Part shown: piece by piece, positions 1 through 5,460 of the stretch | Layout of the letters: each line of letters opens with the position of its first letter | Numbering within the stretch: position 1 is the first letter of the stretch | Origin: an uncultured Acidimicrobiales bacterium | GTDB taxonomy: Bacteria; Actinomycetota; Acidimicrobiia; Acidimicrobiales; UBA10347 | Assembly: GCA_937942965.1 (NCBI GenBank) | Contig: CALDGN010000352.1 | Location: 1 to 10,090 of the forward strand | Direction of reading: 5' to 3' | Length of the DNA stretch: 10,090 nucleotides | Translations under genes and position numbers: made by a program | Notes under the pieces: model-generated | What the model saw: the letters and a program-made list of their open reading frames with translations, nothing else | The model's database searches: none | What the model was told of the DNA's origin: nothing

Positions 1-62
1 GCATCAACCCGATGTTCCATCGGCTCGACGCGGAGCCCGACCAGAGAAGTAGGGATAGACAT
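1..62. other. Left-edge intergenic sequence, no assignable gene
   Basis: This short stretch lies downstream of the channel gene that ends at 63 on the minus strand. A plus-strand frame from base 2 stays open to a TAG at 50-52 and could be the tail of a convergent gene cut by the window edge, but 16 codons are not enough to tell. I see no clear terminator hairpin. Confidence 0.3.
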
Positions 63-1133
63 CTAATCGATCCACCGTTCGATCGTGGCTTGGACGGAGC
101 CGCTCGACTGCAGGTCGGCGAGCGCGCCGTTGATGCGTTCACGCCACGGCGAACCCTGTTGCAAGCCGAACGTTTCGAACTCTTCGTACAACACGGTTCC
201 GCTTGGCGACACGCCGTGCTCGGGGCCGAGCGCAGCGATCGCAAACGGGCTCGCCAGCACGATGTCCGCGTCGCCTCGTTCGACCGCATCGAACGCGTCG
301 GCTTGCGATGCGAAGCCAAGCGTGTCGGCGCCTTGGGCTCTGATGTAGTCCGCGAACGTCGTGTCCGAGACGACGGCAACGACGCGATCATCCAGCCGTG
401 CCTCGGTCGTACCTTGGGCCGCGATGTCTCGGCTGATCTCCGAGACGAACGCACCAACAAGAAACAGGCTGGCGAACATGGCGACCATGGCGACCAGACG
501 GCCTCGGATCGAGGTCGGGGCCTTGTCGCCGTAGCCGACGGTGGTGACCGTCGTGACCGCCCACCAGATCCCGTCGAAGACGCCGCGTGGATAGGACCGG
601 TGAAAGTCGTTGTCATCGTCATGGCGTTCGATCAACCAGATGACGTGGCCGAGCACGACCAGCCCCGCGACCGCCAGTACCAAGATGCGAAGGACCCGAG
701 AGCCAAAGAGCGCGCCGAGCAGCGAGGCTGGCGATCGAAGCCGATCGTGCACGCCGAGCTGCGGTCCCGAGGACACGACGGCCGAGCTGAAGTCGATCAG
801 CTCCTCTCGGTCCGCAGTCGGCGCCAGGGGCGCAACCGCGACATCGGCCTCGCCGTTCTCGAGCAGCGTGACCATGGCCGGGAACGACGCAGCCCAGACC
901 ACGTCGACATCGACGCCAAGCTCCGCAGCAACGTCTTCCCAGATCTCCCAATAGAAGCCGGTGGGCCGATCGCCCTCGCGGGTGACGAAGGGCTCAACCT
1001 CGGTCGTCACGACGGTGAGACGTTCGCGCTCTTCTTGCGCCTGGCCTGCGGGCGCGTGGAACAAGGCAGCGAGTGTGGCTGCGAACGCAATGACCAGGAA
1101 CCAGGCGACGCCGCGCCGCGCACGGGATCGCAT
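63..1133 (-). CDS. GluR0-like ligand-gated potassium channel (bacterial ionotropic glutamate receptor homologue)
   Basis: This encodes a 356-aa membrane protein with the order of bacterial ionotropic receptors: signal peptide (about 1-32, ending AQA-like), ligand-binding lobe S1 (about 38-130), helix M1 (147-168), re-entrant pore (185-205), helix M2 (210-233), lobe S2 (246-356). The pore carries TVGYGD at 198-203, the canonical K+ selectivity filter, as in Synechocystis GluR0. S1 contains PLAPTADREELIDFS (102-116), which aligns without gaps to the GluA2 segment PLTITLVREEVIDFS, so Arg109 sits where the ligand alpha-carboxylate is bound. The GluA2 threonine in PLT is alanine here. In S2 the residue matching the usual acidic amino-group ligand appears to be Ala294. 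The likely role is ligand-gated K+ flux at the inner membrane, with the binding lobes outside; the ligand is unknown and may not be glutamate. The ATG lies 3 nt after the CoA-binding gene stop, so the two are probably cotranscribed and translationally coupled. The length is close to GluR0 (about 400 aa), and no truncation is visible. Confidence 0.9.
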   Translation of the reverse strand: MRSRARRGVAWFLVIAFAATLAALFHAPAGQAQEERERLTVVTTEVEPFVTREGDRPTGFYWEIWEDVAAELGVDVDVVWAASFPAMVTLLENGEADVAVAPLAPTADREELIDFSSAVVSSGPQLGVHDRLRSPASLLGALFGSRVLRILVLAVAGLVVLGHVIWLIERHDDDNDFHRSYPRGVFDGIWWAVTTVTTVGYGDKAPTSIRGRLVAMVAMFASLFLVGAFVSEISRDIAAQGTTEARLDDRVVAVVSDTTFADYIRAQGADTLGFASQADAFDAVERGDADIVLASPFAIAALGPEHGVSPSGTVLYEEFETFGLQQGSPWRERINGALADLQSSGSVQATIERWID

Positions 1134-1136
1134 ACG

Positions 1137-1607
1137 TCAGCGGCGGCTGGAGATCACACCGGTATCGAAGCCGGCCAGATGGAGGCCACCCGCGAACCGA
1201 GCGTGCTCGATCTTGGTGCAGCGGTCCATGACGACGTCGAGACCACCGGCGAGCGCGATCTCGGCAGCTTCGTCACTCACGATCCCGAGCTGAAGCCACA
1301 GCGTCTTGGCACCGACCGATACGGCCTGTTCGGCGATCTCGGGGCAGTCGTCGGCGCGGCGAAACACATCGACCATGTCCGGCACGACGGGCAGTGCCTC
1401 GAGCGACGGATAACAGGTGTGGCCGTTGATCTCGGTCTCGCGAGGGTTGACCGGGTACAGGTCGTAGTCGCAGCCGGACGACGACAGATACGTGATCACG
1501 AAGTTGCTCGCTCGAGATGGGTTGCTCGATGCTCCGACAATGGCGATGGAACGCGTCAAGTCAAGAATCGACTGGCGTTTCCGGGCGCTCGGTTCGACGT
1601 AGGTCAC
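1137..1607 (-). CDS. CoA-binding Rossmann-fold protein (YccU-like, CoA_binding_2 family)
   Basis: This is a 156-aa cytoplasmic single-domain protein. It shows family landmarks in order: TRSIAIVGASSNPSR (18-32), the glycine-containing nucleotide/CoA loop; YPVNPRETEINGHTCYPSLEALP (51-73); DMVDVFRR (77-84); and WLQLGIVSDEAAEIA (104-118), closing with DVVMDRCTKIEH (124-135), whose Cys130 and Lys132 fit the family's conserved C-x-K segment. Family members bind CoA, but their physiological role is mostly unknown. The frame is open upstream to 1811, but I chose GTG at 1605-1607 because family proteins begin about 20 residues before the first beta strand and a GGAGAG purine run directly precedes it. 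The purine run abuts the start, which is unusually close for a ribosome binding site. The gene is first in a two-gene unit with the channel (3-nt gap) and is divergent from the lipoprotein at 1698. Function in this pairing is not known. Confidence 0.82.
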   Translation of the reverse strand: MTYVEPSARKRQSILDLTRSIAIVGASSNPSRASNFVITYLSSSGCDYDLYPVNPRETEINGHTCYPSLEALPVVPDMVDVFRRADDCPEIAEQAVSVGAKTLWLQLGIVSDEAAEIALAGGLDVVMDRCTKIEHARFAGGLHLAGFDTGVISSRR

Positions 1608-1697
1608 CTCTCCAGCATGCCAGCTACGGCCAACCGAACCCGGTTTGGCCGCATCACCCGCAGCCGGTTTGATCCGACGCTCGGGCAGACTGTCGAC
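1608..1697. promoter_or_regulatory. Divergent intergenic region with a strong imperfect palindrome (1627-1651)
   Basis: These 90 bp separate the CoA-binding/channel unit (minus) from the lipoprotein (plus). CGGCCAACCG at 1627-1636 pairs with CGGTTTGGCCG at 1641-1651, giving a 10-bp stem with one bulged T at 1644 and a 4-nt loop. It lies 19 bp before the CoA-protein start and 46 bp before the lipoprotein start, so it could be a shared operator or a hairpin in a short leader. I found no convincing TAnnnT -10 element or Shine-Dalgarno sequence for the lipoprotein here. Confidence 0.45.
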
Positions 1698-2327
1698 ATG
1701 TTCCGGCGGAAAGCTGCGTCCTCGATTGCGCTTCTGATCCTTGCGTTGATCGCCGTCGCGTGCAGCTCGACGACCGTGCTCGGTGAAGGACGTCTGGGTG
1801 CGCCTGAGCAATCGGCGTCCTCACTCGACGCCAGCGACACTCCCGACAATGGTGGCGAAGCAGCCGAGGAGACCAACGCTGGCGCCGCCGACTCGGGAGA
1901 CACAGATGCTGGCGACACCCTGTTCGACCGCGACGACCCCGCTGCGAGCTTGAGCGACGACGAATTGATCGAGGCGTGGTCGGCCGAGTGCCTGGATGGA
2001 TCCGATCTTGCGTGCGACGTGCTGTTCACGATCACCGATCGCGGCAGCGAAGCCGAAGAAATTGCCCAGACCTGTGGTGGCCGAAGCGATGTTGAGGTCC
2101 GGTTCTGCACACCGGACATCGATCCGTTCGAGGACCGGCTCTGGTTCTCAGCCGACAGCGCCGGGTTGCCGGATGTCGTCGTAGATTGCGAGAGCGGCGA
2201 TCTGATCTCGTGCGACTTCCTCTATTTCCGCAGCGAGGTCGGCTCGACCTATGAGGAGCTCGGAAACTCGTGCGGTGGACGAGTTGCCATCGCCGTCCCC
2301 GACTGCCGCTCCGCCCTCGGGTCGTAG
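1698..2327 (+). CDS. Secreted lipoprotein with two tandem four-cysteine units
   Basis: This is a 209-aa predicted lipoprotein. A short basic N-terminus and a hydrophobic stretch (6-21) end at Cys22 (AVAC), a plausible though not ideal lipobox. Residues 30-95 are an Asp/Glu/Ser/Thr/Ala-rich flexible linker. Two repeats follow, at 98-137 and 164-203. Each contains a CD-x-L motif and a CGGR motif and has identical cysteine spacing, C-x7-C-x19-C-x10-C. The pattern resembles a small module I recall from many actinobacterial secreted proteins (roughly CD-x-LY, GS-x-YE, TCGGR), whose function is not established. Eight paired cysteines suggest disulfides in an extracytoplasmic protein. The frame is open far upstream, but that region is antisense to the two neighbouring genes. 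ATG at 1698 is chosen because it directly precedes the signal peptide. No ribosome binding site is evident, so translation may be leaderless or weak. Confidence 0.8.
   Translation: MFRRKAASSIALLILALIAVACSSTTVLGEGRLGAPEQSASSLDASDTPDNGGEAAEETNAGAADSGDTDAGDTLFDRDDPAASLSDDELIEAWSAECLDGSDLACDVLFTITDRGSEAEEIAQTCGGRSDVEVRFCTPDIDPFEDRLWFSADSAGLPDVVVDCESGDLISCDFLYFRSEVGSTYEELGNSCGGRVAIAVPDCRSALGS
1989..2306 (+). repeat. Two-copy intragenic protein repeat (C-x7-C-x19-C-x10-C), 66-residue period
   Basis: Copy one covers codons 98-137 (1989-2108) and copy two codons 164-203 (2187-2306) of the lipoprotein. The matching positions include all four cysteines, the CD pair, a GS pair and the CGGR motif. DNA identity between the copies is low, which indicates an old duplication rather than a recent slippage product. 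Confidence 0.75.
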
Positions 2328-2421
2328 TACGCCTTTGCTCGCTGGCGCTCGCAAACGCTGCGCTCTGTCAGAACCTCGGCGATCCCCACCGGCTTTCCCG
2401 CTGAAAGCTCGCCCAGACGGA
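2328..2421. terminator. Convergent intergenic region with a candidate hairpin terminator (2392-2408)
   Basis: The lipoprotein and metY-like genes converge on these 94 bp. GCTTTC (2392-2397) and GAAAGC (2403-2408) form a perfect 6-bp stem with a 5-nt loop, starting 13 nt past the metY stop. There is no T-run on either side, so intrinsic termination is only a possibility. A second weak inverted repeat, TTTGC/GCAAA (2334-2338 and 2351-2355), lies just after the lipoprotein stop in a repetitive GC-rich stretch. Confidence 0.35.
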
Positions 2422-3714
2422 CTACCCGCCCAAAGCTTGGTCGAGGTCCCAGATGATGTCGTCGACGTCTTCGAGGCCGACGGACAAGCGGATCATGTCG
2501 GGTCCGACGCCAGCGGTCTCAAGCTCTTCGTCGGTCATCTGCTGATGCGTCGTCGAGGCCGGATGAATGACCAGCGTCTTGGCGTCGCCGACGTTCGCCA
2601 GGTGGCTGACAAGTTCGAGCTTCTCGATGAAACGCTCGCCTGCATCGCGGCCACCCTTGACGCCGAACGTGAAGATCGCTCCGGCGCCCCGAGGCAGGTA
2701 CTTGGCGGCGAGATCGCGATACGGCGAGCCGTCAAGGTCAGCGTGCGCGACCCAGCTGACCCGAGGGTCATCATCGAGCCAACGGGCGATCGCTTGCGCG
2801 TTCGCGACGTGTGCGTCCATGCGCAGCGGCAGTGTTTCGAGGCCCTGCAACAGCATGAACGAGTTGAACGGTGAGATCGACGCGCCAACATCACGCAGCT
2901 GCTCGGATCGAAGCGCAGTGCAGAAGGCGTACTCGCCGAAGTTCCCGTGCCACTGCAAACCGTTGTAGGTCGGGATCGGTTCGGTCATACGCGGGAACCG
3001 GCCTGAGCTCCAGTCGAACCGGCCGGCTTCGACGATCACGCCGCCAATGCTGGTGCCATGCCCGCCGATGAACTTGGTCGCCGAATGGATCACGATGTCG
3101 GCACCCCAGTCGAGGGGTCGGCAGAGCCAGGGCGTCGCGAAGGTGGCGTCGACGACGAGCGGCAGGCCATGGGCGTGTGCGACTTCAGCCAGTGCTTCGA
3201 GGTCGGCGACGGCACCGGTTGGGTTACCGATGATCTCGGTGTGGATGGCCTTGGTCTCGGGACGAATGGCCGCCGCGAATGCGGCGGGGTCGTCGTTAGG
3301 CACGAACGTCGTCTCGATGCCAAGACGCCCGAGCGTGGTCGCATACAGCGTGTAGGTGCCGCCGTACACGCTGGCTGCTGCGATGAGATGGTCGCCCGCC
3401 CCGGCGAGCGTCGTCATCGTCAGGAACGCAGCAGCCTGTCCGCTCGCGGTTGCCACCGCACCGATGCCGTTCTCAAGGCTCGCCATCCGTTCTTCGAACG
3501 CGGCGGTCGTCGGGTTCGAGATGCGCGAGTAGATCGTGCCGTACTTCTGAAGCGCGAACAGGTCCGCCGCGTCGGCGGTGTCTTCGAACACGAAGCTCGT
3601 CGACTGATAGATGGGCACGGCCCGAGCACCAGTCGTTGGGTCAGGTCGGCCACCTGCGTGCAGGCTGCGGGTTCGGAACCCGAACTCTCGAGATGCAAAC
3701 TCGTCGTCACTCAC
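2422..3714 (-). CDS. metY: O-acetylhomoserine aminocarboxypropyltransferase/sulfhydrylase (MetY-like, PLP-dependent)
   Basis: This is a 430-aa cytoplasmic Cys/Met-metabolism PLP enzyme. It is predicted to make L-homocysteine from O-acetyl-L-homoserine and sulfide in methionine synthesis. Visible landmarks are YSRISNPT (62-69), whose Tyr and Arg bind PLP phosphate of the partner subunit; SGQAA (91-95); the pyridine-nitrogen aspartate in VVDATFATP (187-195); the Schiff-base lysine Lys214 in SATKFIGGHG; NVGDAKTLVIHPASTTHQQ (374-392); and RLSVGLED (409-416). The full length of about 430 aa and the N-terminal FRTRSLHAGGRPDPTTGARAVPIYQSTSF region fit MetY better than cystathionine gamma-synthase (about 380 aa). 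GTG at 3712-3714 is preceded by GGGGAG (3721-3726) at 6-nt spacing, which decides the start over an upstream ATG at 3768 that lies inside the neighbour. It is 16 nt behind the HAD gene, so the two probably share a transcript. A close relative acting on O-succinylhomoserine or a related thiol donor cannot be excluded. Confidence 0.92.
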   Translation of the reverse strand: MSDDEFASREFGFRTRSLHAGGRPDPTTGARAVPIYQSTSFVFEDTADAADLFALQKYGTIYSRISNPTTAAFEERMASLENGIGAVATASGQAAAFLTMTTLAGAGDHLIAAASVYGGTYTLYATTLGRLGIETTFVPNDDPAAFAAAIRPETKAIHTEIIGNPTGAVADLEALAEVAHAHGLPLVVDATFATPWLCRPLDWGADIVIHSATKFIGGHGTSIGGVIVEAGRFDWSSGRFPRMTEPIPTYNGLQWHGNFGEYAFCTALRSEQLRDVGASISPFNSFMLLQGLETLPLRMDAHVANAQAIARWLDDDPRVSWVAHADLDGSPYRDLAAKYLPRGAGAIFTFGVKGGRDAGERFIEKLELVSHLANVGDAKTLVIHPASTTHQQMTDEELETAGVGPDMIRLSVGLEDVDDIIWDLDQALGG

Positions 3715-3720
3715 GTGGTG

Positions 3721-3726
3721 CTCCCC
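3721..3726 (-). promoter_or_regulatory. Ribosome binding site of metY
   Basis: GGGGAG on the minus strand sits in the 16-nt gap after the HAD stop codon, 6 nt from the GTG start. It is the best Shine-Dalgarno match among the minus-strand genes and fixes the metY start. Confidence 0.75.
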
Positions 3727-3730
3727 TAGT

Positions 3731-4543
3731 TCAGCCGCGAAGAAGTTGCTCGAGGAACACTGCCACACCGTCGTCTTCGACCGAGGCCGTCACGACATCA
3801 GCTCGCTCGAGCGTCACGTCCGCAGAGTTCGCCATCGCCACGCCCGTGCCGGCCCACGCCAACATCTCGAGATCGTTCGTGCCGTCACCAAAGGCCAACG
3901 TGTCCTCGGCGGTTAGGCCGAGGTGCGCGGTCAGCGCATCGAGGCCGACGGCCTTGTTGTCCCCCGCAGGGATGACTTCGACGATCGGCAAGATCACGCC
4001 GTGGAAGATCTCGGTCCTGTCGTCGAGGTCAGCCGTGGCCACGCGAGCGAGCCCCGGCAAGTCGTGGTCGAAGTCGTCGTGGAAGAACACCAGTCGGGCG
4101 ACATCGGGGCAGGGCGAGCCGAGCATTTCGAGCACATCGTCGACGGCGACGATTCCGGATCGCGGCGGCACGCGCCGCTCGAAGCCGTGCTCTTCGATCG
4201 TGCGATCACCGACGTCGACTGCAGTCCCGATCCCGGGGAGCTTGGTGCGCATCGAGCGCACAATGCGCTCCGTTGTCGCTCCAGCGATCGTCGACTGTCG
4301 GATCATCGCTCCGGTTGGTACGTCGACGACGACGCCACCGTTGCCGCAGACGGCGAAGTCGAACTGGCCAATGAGGTCCATCGTCTCTTCGAGCGCGGCA
4401 AGCGGTCGACCGGTCGCAATCGAGACGGCGACGCCAGCCTCTCGGAGTTCGGCGATCACCGCCCTCGTCCGGTCCGAGCACACACCGTCGTAGGTGATGA
4501 GCGTGCCGTCGACATCGAAAGCCACGAGCTTGGGAAGCGCCAC
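3731..4543 (-). CDS. Cof-type HAD-superfamily phosphatase
   Basis: This is a 270-aa cytoplasmic HAD hydrolase of the Cof/class IIB type. Motif I is FDVDGTL (9-15), with nucleophile Asp10 and acid/base Asp12. Motif II is SIATGR (41-46) with Thr44. The motif III lysine is probably Lys197 in AGDNKAVGL. Motif IV is FGDGTNDLEML (218-228) with Asp220 and Asp224 for Mg2+. The roughly 110-residue insert between motifs II and III is the substrate-selecting alpha/beta cap. Relatives dephosphorylate sugar phosphates, flavin precursors or other small phosphates, and the sequence does not reveal the substrate here. The GTG start at 4541-4543 is preceded by TAGGAT six bases away, which could be a leaderless -10 element or a weak AGGA ribosome site. 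The gene leads a probable two-gene unit with metY; no direct metabolic link between them is evident. Confidence 0.9.
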   Translation of the reverse strand: MALPKLVAFDVDGTLITYDGVCSDRTRAVIAELREAGVAVSIATGRPLAALEETMDLIGQFDFAVCGNGGVVVDVPTGAMIRQSTIAGATTERIVRSMRTKLPGIGTAVDVGDRTIEEHGFERRVPPRSGIVAVDDVLEMLGSPCPDVARLVFFHDDFDHDLPGLARVATADLDDRTEIFHGVILPIVEVIPAGDNKAVGLDALTAHLGLTAEDTLAFGDGTNDLEMLAWAGTGVAMANSADVTLERADVVTASVEDDGVAVFLEQLLRG

Positions 4544-4549
4544 CCGCGG

Positions 4550-4555
4550 ATCCTA
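4550..4555 (-). promoter_or_regulatory. Candidate -10 element for a leaderless HAD-metY transcript
   Basis: TAGGAT matches the TAnnnT consensus and ends 6 nt before the GTG start, which would place transcription initiation at or next to the start codon. The same bases contain AGGA, so a weak ribosome site is the alternative reading. No good -35 hexamer is seen at 16-19 bp. Confidence 0.4.
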
Positions 4556-4608
4556 CGCCGACGGACGCTCGGCCAGAGCCGCATGTGATGTCGCAGGCGA
4601 ACTGATGA

Positions 4609-4614
4609 TTGAAT
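4609..4614 (+). promoter_or_regulatory. Weak candidate extended -10 for the FAH-family gene
   Basis: TGA precedes TTGAAT, which ends 6 nt before the ATG at 4621. It lacks the nearly invariant A at position two of the -10 element, so support is weak. There is no Shine-Dalgarno sequence before this ATG, which favours a leaderless start near here. Confidence 0.25.
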
Positions 4615-4620
4615 GTCGCG

Positions 4621-5436
4621 ATGCGTTACCTGGGTTTCAACCACGACGGTGTTCCGACGATCGGCGTGGTCGCCGACGGACAGGTTCATCCGCTCTGTTC
4701 GATCGATGCGTTCTACGACGAACCAGCCCGCTGGATTGCATCGTCGCTCCCAGCGGCCGCCGTTCCGCTCGAAGGACTCGATCTCGTTCCGCCCGTGCCG
4801 ACGACGGCCAAGGTGCTGTGCCTCGGGCTCAACTACGCGGCTCATATCGAAGAGACGAAGAGCGAGCGTCCGCCCGCACCGAACATCTTCGCGAAGTGGT
4901 ACGCCTCGCTCAGCAACGACGGCGACAACGTGCCGGTGCCGACCGGAGACGAGCGCTTCGACTGGGAATGCGAGATGGCGGTCATCATCGGCTCGAACCT
5001 GACCGACACCGCCGAGGCCGATGCGATGTCGGGCGTGTTGGGCTACACCTGCTTCAACGACATCAGCTCGCGCGGCTATCAACGCCGCACCCACCAATGG
5101 GCGATCGGCAAGAACGCCGACGGCTCCGCACCGATCGGGCCTGTGGTGGTGACGGCCGACGAGTTCGGCGACCCGTACGGCAAGCGCATCATGACCCGCG
5201 TCAACGGCGACACGCGCCAGGACAGCACGACCGATCACATGATCTTCAAGATCGCCGAGACCATCGAATACATCACCGCGGGCACGTCGCTTCGTCCTGG
5301 TGATGTGATCGCAACCGGCACGCCGAGCGGCGTCGGTGACCGCATGGACCCACCCACCTATCTCACCCCGGGCGACGTTTGCGAGGTTGAGATCGAAGAC
5401 ATCGGCGTCCTGACGACCAACATCGTCGCCCGCTAA
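4621..5436 (+). CDS. Fumarylacetoacetate hydrolase (FAH) family protein
   Basis: This is a 271-aa cytoplasmic metal-dependent enzyme of the FAH fold, a family that cleaves C-C bonds or hydrates and decarboxylates acylpyruvate-type intermediates in aromatic and amino-acid breakdown. The N-terminal cap is about 1-60. The catalytic region begins with KVLCLGLNYAAHIEE (64-78), where His75 and Glu78 match the H-x2-E pair of FAHD1-like enzymes. The metal ligands are expected at Glu116 and Glu118 (WECEMAVIIG) and Asp147 (CFNDISSR). GKNADGSAPIGP (163-174) and the conserved TGTPSGVG (232-239) complete the signature. The usual NDxSARDxQ segment reads NDISSRGYQ, a modest deviation. ATG at 4621 is chosen over an in-frame TTG at 4609 because MRYLGF is the typical family start. 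It lies 24 nt upstream of the MDR gene, suggesting one catabolic operon. The substrate is unknown. Confidence 0.9.
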   Translation: MRYLGFNHDGVPTIGVVADGQVHPLCSIDAFYDEPARWIASSLPAAAVPLEGLDLVPPVPTTAKVLCLGLNYAAHIEETKSERPPAPNIFAKWYASLSNDGDNVPVPTGDERFDWECEMAVIIGSNLTDTAEADAMSGVLGYTCFNDISSRGYQRRTHQWAIGKNADGSAPIGPVVVTADEFGDPYGKRIMTRVNGDTRQDSTTDHMIFKIAETIEYITAGTSLRPGDVIATGTPSGVGDRMDPPTYLTPGDVCEVEIEDIGVLTTNIVAR

Positions 5437-5447
5437 TCCGAATCGAC

Positions 5448-5453
5448 AGAGGA
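5448..5453 (+). promoter_or_regulatory. Ribosome binding site of the MDR oxidoreductase
   Basis: AGAGGA lies 7 nt before the ATG at 5461, inside the 24-nt gap after the FAH-family stop codon. It supports this start and independent ribosome loading within the operon. Confidence 0.7.
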
Positions 5454-5460
5454 ACACGAC

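Noticed and set aside
12..1697. Long open plus-strand frame continuing upstream of the first lipoprotein
   Set aside because: It is antisense to two well-supported genes (channel and CoA-binding protein), and its translation is Arg/Asp/Gly-rich without domain character. Only the part from ATG 1698 has a signal peptide and conserved repeats.
1608..1811. N-terminal extension of the CoA-binding protein to 1811
   Set aside because: The added 68 residues are low-complexity and basic, overlap the divergent lipoprotein start and are absent from the family's usual architecture.
3058..3729. 223-codon plus-strand open frame opposite metY
   Set aside because: It is a shadow of the PLP enzyme, with no motif, no ribosome site and no plausible promoter.
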